From assembly GCA_037478835.1 (NCBI GenBank), contig JBBFLV010000013.1, positions 1 to 41,322 on the forward strand: 41,322 nt of DNA, in the 5' to 3' direction. Both the position numbers and the translations under genes were made by a program. Source of the stretch: 630D-37 sp037478835 (GTDB taxonomy: Bacteria > Chloroflexota > Anaerolineae > Anaerolineales > Villigracilaceae). Positions 17,174-25,363 of the stretch are shown piece by piece (positions within the stretch are counted from its first letter, which is position 1; each line of letters starts with the position of its first letter). The notes under the pieces were generated by a model. That model was given only the letters and a program-made list of their open reading frames with translations, made no database searches and was not told where the DNA came from.

Positions 17174-18079
17174 TCAGTTGAGCACTTGCAGTTGGGGTTC
17201 CAGGCCGAGCCGATCGAGCAGTTCCTGGATTTCGGCATCGCTCAGGGTGCGGCCTTTGCCGGCCAGCGCCACCAGCGCGGCTTCCATGGCATTGGTGCCG
17301 AACGAGCGCCCCTCCAGCACGGGCGTGGTGGTCACCAGGTATTTCACCCCGGCTTGGCGGAAGAGCGCCACATCCTCCTGGGTGGTGGTGTTGGTGACGA
17401 TGATCTTGCCGTCCAGGCGTTCCGGCATGTGACGGGTGATGTAGTGACAATCGCCGGCGATCACCGTCGCCCATTGGAAGTACTTCTGCCACTTGGGTTG
17501 GCGCTCCTCTTGCTTTTCACCGGTCGGATAGAGCCACTCGAAGGGCAGGCGCGAGACGATCGGCATCAGCACGGCGGCCAGGACCTTCAGCTGGCCGATC
17601 GTGTAGATCGGGATGGGCAACCCCAGGCCGAACATGAAATCGCCGAAGATCGTTTCGTAGCCGGCATCCACGAAAGAGCGGGTCATGCCCCAGCGATCGA
17701 TGCCGACGATGATGAAGGCGCGGCGGCCATGGGCATCGAGGTAATCTTTGAGGTGACGTTCCAGGAACGCCGCGCTTTGGGCTTCCAGCGTGTTGCGCAG
17801 GCCGGTGCCATCCACCAGCGGCGTCTTTTTGACGAAGCGCACCATCTTCTGCACGGAGTGCAGGGGATACCACTTGCCTTCCACCAGCATTCCTAGCTGG
17901 GCGCCACCGACGCCGAAGGCATCCACTTGGCCGTCCAGCTCTCCGTAGAGGCGGGCGGCGGCTTCCATATCGCCATCGGTGCCGCGACGTTCGATGCTGA
18001 TCTCTTCTCCCAGCAGGCGGACGACCACGGTTTTATCTCGCTTCGATGAGCCGATGCTGATGCTAACGGCGCGTTTCAT
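17174..18079 (-). CDS. Conserved protein of the family labelled quinate 5-dehydrogenase
   Basis: A 301-aa cytoplasmic protein. Conserved-looking blocks are SISIGSSKRDKTVVV, ERRGTDGD, AFGVGGAQL, KTPLVDGTGLRNTLE, FGDFMFGLGLPIP, RLPFEWLYPTGEKQE, HYITRHMPERLDGK and PVLEGRSFGTNAMEAAL. Public databases often call such proteins quinate 5-dehydrogenase. I see no classic shikimate-dehydrogenase glycine motif and know of no direct assay, so the label is doubtful. It starts at an ATG with AGGAGGTTTGAT upstream, 39 bases after radA, and leads into the NTP transferase and PAP2 genes. The conserved neighbourhood suggests a shared, undefined pathway. Confidence 0.7.
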   Translation of the reverse strand: MKRAVSISIGSSKRDKTVVVRLLGEEISIERRGTDGDMEAAARLYGELDGQVDAFGVGGAQLGMLVEGKWYPLHSVQKMVRFVKKTPLVDGTGLRNTLEAQSAAFLERHLKDYLDAHGRRAFIIVGIDRWGMTRSFVDAGYETIFGDFMFGLGLPIPIYTIGQLKVLAAVLMPIVSRLPFEWLYPTGEKQEERQPKWQKYFQWATVIAGDCHYITRHMPERLDGKIIVTNTTTQEDVALFRQAGVKYLVTTTPVLEGRSFGTNAMEAALVALAGKGRTLSDAEIQELLDRLGLEPQLQVLN

Positions 18080-18118
18080 ATCAAACCTCCTGCAAGATGA
18101 AAGATGATGTTGTTCAGA

Positions 18119-19534
18119 TCATACCACTTTTCGCCCGCGTGGAGGCGGAGCCACGCTCCCCAGCGCCAGATCGAGGGCCTGGGAAAGCGAGCGTGCCTCC
18201 AGGATTTCGATCTCTTTCGGCCAGGGTTCTGCCCGGCGCAGGGCCTTGGGGACGATGGCCGCCTTGAAGCCCAGCTTCGCCGCTTCGCGTAGGCGGGCAG
18301 GCATTTGCCCCGGCATGCGCAGCTCACCCCCGAGTCCGATCTCGCCGATCAGGACGGCATCGGCGCGCACCGGTGTGTTGCGGTCCGAGGATGCGATGGC
18401 CGCGGCGATCGCCAGATCGGCGGCCGGTTCGTCAATCTGTAGCCCCCCGACCACGTTGACGAAGATGTCCTGTTCGGCCAGGCGCATGCCCAGGCGGCGC
18501 GTGAGCACGGCGGTGATCAGCAGCAGACGGTTGAAGTCCACGCCGTTCGGCGTGCGGCGCGCGTTCCCAAATTGGGTGGGCGAGGTCAACCCTTGAATTT
18601 CGATCAGCAGCGGCCGGGTGCCTTCCATCGTCACGGCGATCGCCGATCCGGGGGCATTCACCAGCCGCTCGGCCAGAAAGGCTTCTGAGGGGTTGGGCAC
18701 TTCCTTCAGGCCGTTTTCGTGCATCTCGAAGACGCCGACCTCCGAAGTGGCGCCGAAGCGATTTTTGACCGAGCGCAGCAGACGGTAGGCCTGAAAGCGA
18801 TCCCCTTCCAGGTAGAGCACGGTGTCCACGATGTGTTCCAGCACGCGTGGCCCGGCGATCACCCCCTCTTTGGTGACGTGGCCGATCAGGAAGACGGAAA
18901 TGCCGCTGGATTTCGCCAGTTCGCGCATTTGCGAAGCGCACTCACGGACCTGGGTCACCGAGCCGGCCGAGGTTTCCAGCTCCGGTAGGTAGACGGTTTG
19001 GATCGAATCCAGGATGACCAGCGAAGGGCGCAGCTCGGTGATGTGGTTGAAGATCACGCCCAGGTTGGTTTCCGTGACCAGGAAGAGCTGCTCCGGCAGC
19101 GTTTTGCCTTCCCCGGCCAGGCGCACGGCGCGCATTTTGATCTGCCGTTCCGATTCTTCGCCGGAGATATACAGCACGCGCAGCCGACGCGCCATCTCCA
19201 TGGCTACCTGGAGCATGAGGGTAGATTTGCCGATGCCGGGATCGCCGCCGATCAGCACGATCGAACCGGGAACGATGCCTCCCCCAAGCACGCGGGCGAA
19301 TTCGCCGAGCGGCAGGGCGAGGCGTTCTTCCACATCACCGTCAATTTCGTTCAGCCGACGGGGCTGCGAACGGGCGCTCCAGGCGTGCGAAGGTTGCGTC
19401 TTTTGCGTTGCCGTTTCCTGCTGGACCACTTCCTCCACCATGCTGTTATAGGCACCGCATTGCGGGCATCGCCCCATGTACGAAGCGGTCACACGGCCAC
19501 ATTGTTGGCAGACGTAGCGGGTATAGGATTTCAT
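18119..19534 (-). CDS. radA: DNA repair protein RadA
   Basis: A 471-aa RecA-related ATPase that promotes branch migration in recombinational repair. Order of parts: zinc finger Cys9, Cys12, Cys23 and Cys26; Walker A GGDPGIGKST (96-105); the RadA-specific KNRFG motif (257-261); and a C-terminal Lon-protease-like domain (about 300-460) without peptidase residues. I chose the ATG at 19534 because the family starts with a short stretch before the zinc finger. The longer frame runs back into clpC. The clpC terminator lies just upstream, so radA probably has its own promoter. It is followed closely by three metabolic genes. Confidence 0.96.
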   Translation of the reverse strand: MKSYTRYVCQQCGRVTASYMGRCPQCGAYNSMVEEVVQQETATQKTQPSHAWSARSQPRRLNEIDGDVEERLALPLGEFARVLGGGIVPGSIVLIGGDPGIGKSTLMLQVAMEMARRLRVLYISGEESERQIKMRAVRLAGEGKTLPEQLFLVTETNLGVIFNHITELRPSLVILDSIQTVYLPELETSAGSVTQVRECASQMRELAKSSGISVFLIGHVTKEGVIAGPRVLEHIVDTVLYLEGDRFQAYRLLRSVKNRFGATSEVGVFEMHENGLKEVPNPSEAFLAERLVNAPGSAIAVTMEGTRPLLIEIQGLTSPTQFGNARRTPNGVDFNRLLLITAVLTRRLGMRLAEQDIFVNVVGGLQIDEPAADLAIAAAIASSDRNTPVRADAVLIGEIGLGGELRMPGQMPARLREAAKLGFKAAIVPKALRRAEPWPKEIEILEARSLSQALDLALGSVAPPPRGRKVV

Positions 19535-19550
19535 CGCCTCGATTGTACTC

Positions 19551-19588
19551 CAAAAAAGAACATGGCAGACTCGATGAGCCTGCCATGT
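19551..19588 (-). terminator. Intrinsic terminator of clpC
   Basis: ACATGGCAG and CTGCCATGT form a perfect 9-bp stem, extended by CTC/GAG around a GAT loop after one mismatch. Minus-strand reading continues into TTCTTTTTT. It lies about 20 bases after the clpC stop and before radA. Confidence 0.88.
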
Positions 19589-19608
19589 ATTTTCCGTTTT
19601 CAATCGCG

Positions 19609-22074
19609 TTAGAGCGTGGGTTCCGGCTGGGGTTCCTGGCGCAAGAGGATCACCTGATTGTCGTCGTTCACATCCACCAGCACGGTATCGCCGTTGTGGA
19701 ATTGGCCGGCCAGTAAGGCATCCGAAAGCGGATCTTCCACCCGTTGCTGGATGACGCGGCGCAGCGGACGGGCGCCCATTTCGGGGTCGTAGCCCCATTC
19801 GGCCAGCATGGTCAGGGCCTTGGGCGTGGCGATGAGGGTCAGGTTGTGCTCCTTCAGCCGCTCGGCGACTTTGTTCAGCTCCAGGGAGACGATCTTCTGG
19901 ATATCCTCTTTGCTCAACGAGCGGAAGATGATCACGCCATCGACGCGGTTGAGGAATTCGGGGCGGAAGACGCGCCGCAGGGCATCGGTGAGCTTCTTGC
20001 GCATCTCTTCGTAGCTCAGGCGCTCTTCTTCGGCCTGATCGCGCTTGAGCTGGAAGCCCAGGGAAGTCTGGCGGCGGATTTCTTCGGCACCGATGTTCGA
20101 GGTCATGACGATGATGGCGTTGCGGAAGTCCACGCGGCGGCCGCGGGCATCGGAAAGATGCCCTTCTTCCATGATCTGCAGCAGCATGTTGTGCACTTCG
20201 GGATGGGCCTTTTCGATCTCATCGAAGACGACGATCGAGTACGGGCGGCGGCGCAGCGCTTCGGTGAGCTGACCGGCATCCTCGTAGCCGACGTATCCCG
20301 GCGGCGCACCCACCAGACGGGAGGCCGTGTGCCGCTCCATGAACTCGGACATATCCAGCTGGATGGCGGCATCCTCGCTGCCGAAGAGGAACTTGGCCAG
20401 GGCTTTGGTCAGCTCGGTCTTGCCCACGCCGGTGGGCCCCAGGAAGATGAACGAGCCGATCGGGCGGCGCGGGTCCTTCAGGCCGGCACGGGCACGGCGG
20501 ATGGCACGCGAGATGGCCTGAATGGCCTCATCCTGCCCGATGATCGATTTTTGCAGCTCTTCTTCCATATGGAGCAGGCGCTGGGATTCTTCCTCGGCCA
20601 ACTGCATGACCGGTATGCCGGTCCACATCGAGACCACTTCGGCAATATCCTGGGCGGTGACGACGGGGCTGTTGGCGCGATCCCAGCCGGTGCGCAGGCG
20701 CTCGAGGCGCTCCTGCAGCTCATAGGCGCGTTCATCCCATAGGCGCACCTCGTCCGTATTGCCTTCTTCCTGGGCCAGGGCGCGGTTTTCGCGCACGCGG
20801 CGCAGCTGCTGGAAGAGGTCGCGCGCTTCGCGCGCCGAGGGGCTTTTGTACATGCGCACGCGCGAGGCGGCTTCGTCGATCAGGTCAATCGCCTTATCCG
20901 GCAGGAAGCGCTCGGTGACGTAGCGCGCCGAAAGGTGGGCGGCGGCTTCCAAGGCTTCGTCGGAGATGATCAGGCGGTGGTGCTCTTCGTAGGCCGGGCG
21001 AATGCCGCGCAGGATTTCGATCGTCTCTTCGATGCTGGGTTCATCCACCATGACCGGCTGGAAGCGGCGCTCCAGGGCGGCATCCGATTCGATGTATTTG
21101 CGGTATTCATCCAGCGTGGTGGCGCCGATCACCTGGAGCTCGCCGCGCGAGAGGGCCGGTTTGAGGATGTTGGCGGCATCCACCGCCGAGCCGGCCGCGC
21201 CGGCTCCGACGAGCATGTGCAGTTCGTCAATGAAAAGGATGGCGCCGGATTGTTTGAGCTCTTCGATCACCCGCTTCAGGCGCTCCTCGAATTGGCCGCG
21301 GTACATCGTCCCGGCGACCAGCGAGCCGACATCGAGCTGTAGCACACGTTTGTTCAGCAGCGGGGCGGGCACATCGCCATCCACGATGCGCTGGGCCAAG
21401 CCTTCGACGATCGCCGTCTTGCCGACGCCGGGTTCGCCGATCAGGGCCGGGTTGTTCTTGGTGCGGCGGGCGAGGATCTGGATGACGCGTTCGATCTCCA
21501 TTTCACGGCCGATGACCGGGTCGAGCTTCTTTTCCTCGGCCAGGGCGGTCAGGTCCACGGCCAGTTGATCGACGAGCGGGGTTTTGGATTGGCCGCGTTG
21601 ACTTTCGCGCGGGCCGACGGCGGCCGGAGCGGTCGAGCCTTCGTTCAGCACGCGGCGCGTTTGACGGCGGATCTGTTCCGGGGTGATGCCCAGGCGGCGC
21701 AACACTTCCATGCCCTTGCCTTCGGCGCGCACCATGCCGAGCAGGATGTGCTCGGTGCCGATGTAGTGATGCCCCATGCGGCGCGCTTCGTCCATGGCGT
21801 ATTCCAGGGCTTGTTGCGTTTCCGGGGCCAGTTCCAGCCGACCACCGCCGCTGCTGCGTCCTTCCCCGACCACACGCATGACCATTTCTCGCACACGCAT
21901 CGGCTCCAGGCCGAGTTCACGCAGGACCCTTCCGGCCACTCCCCCTTCTTCTTCGATCAATCCCAGCAACAAGTGTTCGGTGCCGATACTCGCATGGCGG
22001 GCGCGCTCGGCCTCTTGATGTGCCAGGCTGAGCACGCGTTTGGCTCGCTGGGTAAAACGTTCCATTGCAGGCAT
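19609..22074 (-). CDS. clpC: ATP-dependent Clp protease ATP-binding subunit ClpC
   Basis: An 821-aa AAA+ unfoldase that feeds substrates to ClpP. It has two N-terminal Clp repeats (about 1-145), first AAA+ with Walker A GEPGVGKT (213-220), a middle domain with the UVR-like coiled segment DERAYELQERLERLR, and second AAA+ with Walker A GPTGVGKT (546-553). The D2-small domain ends near RPLRRVIQQRVEDPLSDALL. The middle domain is of ClpC rather than ClpB size. The ATG at 22074 is taken because AGGAG sits 8 bases before it. A GTG three codons earlier would touch the ribosome site. No mcsA, mcsB or ctsR is beside it. Confidence 0.96.
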   Translation of the reverse strand: MPAMERFTQRAKRVLSLAHQEAERARHASIGTEHLLLGLIEEEGGVAGRVLRELGLEPMRVREMVMRVVGEGRSSGGGRLELAPETQQALEYAMDEARRMGHHYIGTEHILLGMVRAEGKGMEVLRRLGITPEQIRRQTRRVLNEGSTAPAAVGPRESQRGQSKTPLVDQLAVDLTALAEEKKLDPVIGREMEIERVIQILARRTKNNPALIGEPGVGKTAIVEGLAQRIVDGDVPAPLLNKRVLQLDVGSLVAGTMYRGQFEERLKRVIEELKQSGAILFIDELHMLVGAGAAGSAVDAANILKPALSRGELQVIGATTLDEYRKYIESDAALERRFQPVMVDEPSIEETIEILRGIRPAYEEHHRLIISDEALEAAAHLSARYVTERFLPDKAIDLIDEAASRVRMYKSPSAREARDLFQQLRRVRENRALAQEEGNTDEVRLWDERAYELQERLERLRTGWDRANSPVVTAQDIAEVVSMWTGIPVMQLAEEESQRLLHMEEELQKSIIGQDEAIQAISRAIRRARAGLKDPRRPIGSFIFLGPTGVGKTELTKALAKFLFGSEDAAIQLDMSEFMERHTASRLVGAPPGYVGYEDAGQLTEALRRRPYSIVVFDEIEKAHPEVHNMLLQIMEEGHLSDARGRRVDFRNAIIVMTSNIGAEEIRRQTSLGFQLKRDQAEEERLSYEEMRKKLTDALRRVFRPEFLNRVDGVIIFRSLSKEDIQKIVSLELNKVAERLKEHNLTLIATPKALTMLAEWGYDPEMGARPLRRVIQQRVEDPLSDALLAGQFHNGDTVLVDVNDDNQVILLRQEPQPEPTL

Positions 22075-22153
22075 AAAAAACACTCCTTTGTGTTACGACA
22101 ACCGGTTCACAGCTCTCTATCACGATAAGGCGGTATGGAGAGGTGCTGTCCGA

Positions 22154-22159
22154 ATTATA
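22154..22159 (-). promoter_or_regulatory. Candidate -10 element of clpC
   Basis: TATAAT on the minus strand, about 80 bases upstream of the clpC start. There is no good -35. A loose inverted repeat (CTCTC...GAGAG) lies between it and the gene. No clear CIRCE or CtsR box is seen. Confidence 0.4.
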
Positions 22160-22215
22160 ACCGAATTCTGGCGATCGGTGACCGGCTGAGGGGACTTTGA
22201 AGGGGAATTTCCGAG

Positions 22216-22362
22216 GGTGACCGTAGACGGTGGACCGTGGACGGTGGACGGTAGACCGTGGGGGGACGGTAGCACAGCGCTTCAGCCTGTGCGAGGAAGG
22301 TAGCACCGGGCTTTCGCCTGTGTCGATGCAGACCGTGGACCGTAGACCGTGGACTGTGACAT
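22216..22362. repeat. Composite intergenic repeat: CCGTAGAC words plus GGCTTNAGCCTGTGC palindromes (family A)
   Basis: Two blocks of GACCGTAGAC, GGTGGACCGTGG and similar words flank two imperfect copies of a short palindrome of the form GCACNGGCTTTNGCCTGTGC. The cluster lies in the divergent gap between clpC and the restriction-modification operon and ends about 10 bases before the promoter. Similar composites occur at 29830, 37911 and 41073. Confidence 0.8.
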
Positions 22363-22372
22363 GAGATTTTTA

Positions 22373-22401
22373 TTGACAACCTCTCTGCTTCCCCCTATAA
22401 T
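22373..22401 (+). promoter_or_regulatory. Consensus sigma70 promoter of the restriction-modification operon
   Basis: TTGACA (22373-22378), a 17-bp gap and TATAAT (22396-22401) match the housekeeping consensus at all positions. The start is predicted near 22408, about 58 bases before the methyltransferase ATG. This is the strongest promoter seen in the window. Confidence 0.9.
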
Positions 22402-22465
22402 CTCACCAACGTCTTCTCCGAACTCCTTCGATCCTCCACGTCATCCCCTCCGCTCAGGTGAGAAT

Positions 22466-25363
22466 ATGCCGAAGAAAAAGTCATCCTCCTCAGATCAACC
22501 GATCACCGATTTCCGTCACGAAGCGGCGCGGCGACGCAACAACCCCCCGGCCGGCCTGGCGCCGACCTACGAGGCGCGCCAGCGCGAGGTGCGATCCTAT
22601 GTCTACGATCCGCATCTCGATCCGCAACTGGTGTGGGCCGGCAAGGCCGAGCACACCAGCTTTGAGGTGGATGTCGTCCCGCTCCACATCCACGAGCGCA
22701 TCTCGACACGCGCCATCCTGGATGCCGTGCGCCGGCCGCAATCGCCGCAGCTTGAGCTCTTCGGCGAGACGCCCCTGCCTGCCGATCAACAGGTGGAGTT
22801 CTACCGGCACGAGGTCGGCTGGGTCAACCGCCTGATCCTGGGGGATTCCCTGCTGGTGATGAACTCGCTCCTGGTCAAAGAGGGCATGGCCGGCAAGGTG
22901 CAGATGATTTACATCGACCCGCCCTACGGCATCAAGTATTCCAGCAATTTCCAGCCGCGCCTTGACCGCCGCGATGTCAAGGACAAGGACGAAGACCTGA
23001 CCCACGAGCCGGAGCAGATCAAAGCCTATCGCGATACCTGGCAACTCGGCATCCACTCCTACCTGACCTACCTGCGCGACCGCCTGCTGCTGGCGCGCGA
23101 ACTGCTCGCAGAGAGCGGCTCGATCTTCGTCCAGATCAACGATGAGAACCTGCACCTGGTGCGGTGTCTGCTGGATGAGGTGTTTGGAAGAGAGAACTTC
23201 GTTGCGGTGATCAGTTTCGTGAAGACGAGCGGCAAGGGCGGGTCGAAACTGGACACAGTCAACGACTTTTTGCTTTGGTATGCCAAAGACAAGTCACAGG
23301 TCAGGTATCGCCAACTTTATTTGGAGAAGGCATTGGGTGAGGAAGGTACGAAAGGTTACCAGCATGTGGAGCTGCCCGATGGCGCCCGACGGCGATTGAC
23401 CAGCGCTGAATTGGCGTCTCTCTTGCAGCTACCAGAAAGGGCAAGGGTGTTCATGGCTGGAGGCACAGATTCGCAGGAACCAGGTAGCACAACTTTTGCC
23501 TTTGAATTTGAAGGCCAATCTTTCTTACCGGCCGGAGGGAAACGACACTGGGCGACAAGTGTAGAAGGAATGAATCGTTTACGGCATTCGGAACGTCTCT
23601 TCGCTATAGGTAACTCGCTTCGTTATGTCCGCTTTCTGGACGAGATTCCCACGCGCCCGTTGACCAACACCTGGACGGATACAGGAATTGCGGGCTATGG
23701 AGATCCGAAAGTCTATGCCGTCCAAACCAACACCAAAGTCATCGAACGTTGCATCCTGATGACCACCGACCCGGGCGATTTGGTGTTTGACCCAACCTGC
23801 GGCTCCGGCACCACCGCCTACTGCGCCGAGAAGTGGGGGCGGCGCTGGATCACCTGCGATACTTCCCGCGTGGCGCTTGCCATCGCCCGTCAGCGGCTGA
23901 TGACCGCCAAATTCGACTACTACGAGCTCAAAGACCCCGAACGCGGCCCGGCCGGCGGCTTCCTCTACGAGACCGTGCCGCACATTACCCTGGAGAGCAT
24001 CGCCAAAAACACCGAAATTGACGTCATCGCCGCAAAATACAACCCGCAAATCGAGCAGGCGCTGGCCGAGCTCAATCAGGCGCTGGGCAAAGCCTGGCGC
24101 GAATGGGAAGTACCGCGCGAGGTGCCCCATCCCCTTTGGCCGGAAAAGGCCCAAAAAGCCTATTGGCGGCTGCGGGAGATTCGCAACCGGCTGGAACCCG
24201 AAGCGCAAAGAGAAGCCGAACAACTCTTGGAGGCGCTCTATCAGGAGACCGGTCACCGCTGGGCGTTGAACGAAGTGCCCGATCCCGTGCCTGCCGAAGA
24301 TTGGCCGGAGCCGGCCCAGGCCGCCCTGCGCCGCTTTTGGGACCTCAAGCGTCAGAAGCGCCAAGAAATCGATGCCAGCATTCAGCGCAACGCGCCGCAG
24401 GAGACGCTCTACGACCGTCCGCACGTGGTGCGCGGCGTGGTGCGCGTCTCCGGACCGTTCACGGTGGAGGCCATCCCCGTGCCGGCCGTCGAGGACCCGA
24501 CCCAGGCCCCGATCCCACAGTTCGAGGAGGCCGAAGGAGAAGAGATCGTTGCCGTCCAGGATCGCGCCGGCGATTACCTGACGATGATGATCCACCTGCT
24601 CAAGCAGCAAGGCGGGGTGCTCTTTCCCGGCGGCAAGAAAATGGAGCTGGAAAACCTGCGTCCGCTCCATCTGGGCTATCTCCATGCCGAAGCCGAGGCC
24701 CGGCAAAACGGCAAGAGCCTGCGGGTGGCGATCAGCTTCGGGCCGCAACACGGCCCCGTCATCGCCCATCAGGTGCAGGAAGCCATCCCCACGGCTCGCA
24801 TGAACGGCTACGAGGTGCTGCTCTTTGCCGGCTTTGCCTTCGATCCGGAAGCGCAGGCGCTCATTCAAAAAGTGCCGGTCGCCGGCCTGCAGGTGCATTT
24901 CGTCAATATCGCCCCCGATGTGCTGGTGGGCGATCTGCTCAAGACCACCCGCGCCAGCCAGATCTTCACCGTCTTCGGCCAGCCGGATGTGGCCGTCACC
25001 GCTCAACGGGATGGCACGTACGTGGTCAAACTGCGCGGCGTGGATATCTACGATCCGCAATTCGGCGAAGTCCATAGCGCGCGGGGCGAGGAAGTAGCCG
25101 CCTGGTTCCTGGATACCGACTACGATGGCAAAACTTTCCACATCTGCCAGGCCTTCTTCCCCGGCGATCCCGAAGCCTGGGAAAAACTGCAGCGCGCCCT
25201 CAAAGCGCAGATTGACCCCGAAGCGTTTGAGCGCATGCGTGGCACCGAGTCCTTCCCGTTCGAGCCCGGTGAGCACAAACGCATTGCCGTCAAGGTGATC
25301 GATTTTCGCGGGAACGAGGTGGTGAGGGTAATGGCGTTAGGAGGCGGTGAATATGCTCGTTGA
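22466..25363 (+). CDS. Site-specific DNA (adenine-N6) methyltransferase, type III Mod-like, long form
   Basis: A 965-aa beta-class methyltransferase. Catalytic motif IV DPPYG (151-155) precedes the SAM-binding motif I DPTCGSGT (442-449), the order seen in type III Mod proteins. Between them (about 231-391) lies the target-recognition region, whose G+C and codon use differ from the flanks. A C-terminal extension of about 400 residues includes an alpha/beta domain (about 700-900) not found in short Mod proteins. The ATG at 22466 is taken because the consensus promoter lies inside the longer open frame. It overlaps the nuclease gene by 11 bases. It protects host DNA by methylation and may also help recognition by the partner. 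Confidence 0.92.
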   Translation: MPKKKSSSSDQPITDFRHEAARRRNNPPAGLAPTYEARQREVRSYVYDPHLDPQLVWAGKAEHTSFEVDVVPLHIHERISTRAILDAVRRPQSPQLELFGETPLPADQQVEFYRHEVGWVNRLILGDSLLVMNSLLVKEGMAGKVQMIYIDPPYGIKYSSNFQPRLDRRDVKDKDEDLTHEPEQIKAYRDTWQLGIHSYLTYLRDRLLLARELLAESGSIFVQINDENLHLVRCLLDEVFGRENFVAVISFVKTSGKGGSKLDTVNDFLLWYAKDKSQVRYRQLYLEKALGEEGTKGYQHVELPDGARRRLTSAELASLLQLPERARVFMAGGTDSQEPGSTTFAFEFEGQSFLPAGGKRHWATSVEGMNRLRHSERLFAIGNSLRYVRFLDEIPTRPLTNTWTDTGIAGYGDPKVYAVQTNTKVIERCILMTTDPGDLVFDPTCGSGTTAYCAEKWGRRWITCDTSRVALAIARQRLMTAKFDYYELKDPERGPAGGFLYETVPHITLESIAKNTEIDVIAAKYNPQIEQALAELNQALGKAWREWEVPREVPHPLWPEKAQKAYWRLREIRNRLEPEAQREAEQLLEALYQETGHRWALNEVPDPVPAEDWPEPAQAALRRFWDLKRQKRQEIDASIQRNAPQETLYDRPHVVRGVVRVSGPFTVEAIPVPAVEDPTQAPIPQFEEAEGEEIVAVQDRAGDYLTMMIHLLKQQGGVLFPGGKKMELENLRPLHLGYLHAEAEARQNGKSLRVAISFGPQHGPVIAHQVQEAIPTARMNGYEVLLFAGFAFDPEAQALIQKVPVAGLQVHFVNIAPDVLVGDLLKTTRASQIFTVFGQPDVAVTAQRDGTYVVKLRGVDIYDPQFGEVHSARGEEVAAWFLDTDYDGKTFHICQAFFPGDPEAWEKLQRALKAQIDPEAFERMRGTESFPFEPGEHKRIAVKVIDFRGNEVVRVMALGGGEYAR

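Noticed and set aside
22084..22306. CIRCE or CtsR operator before clpC
   Set aside because: Only a loose CTCTC/GAGAG inverted repeat is present, not a match to either known box.
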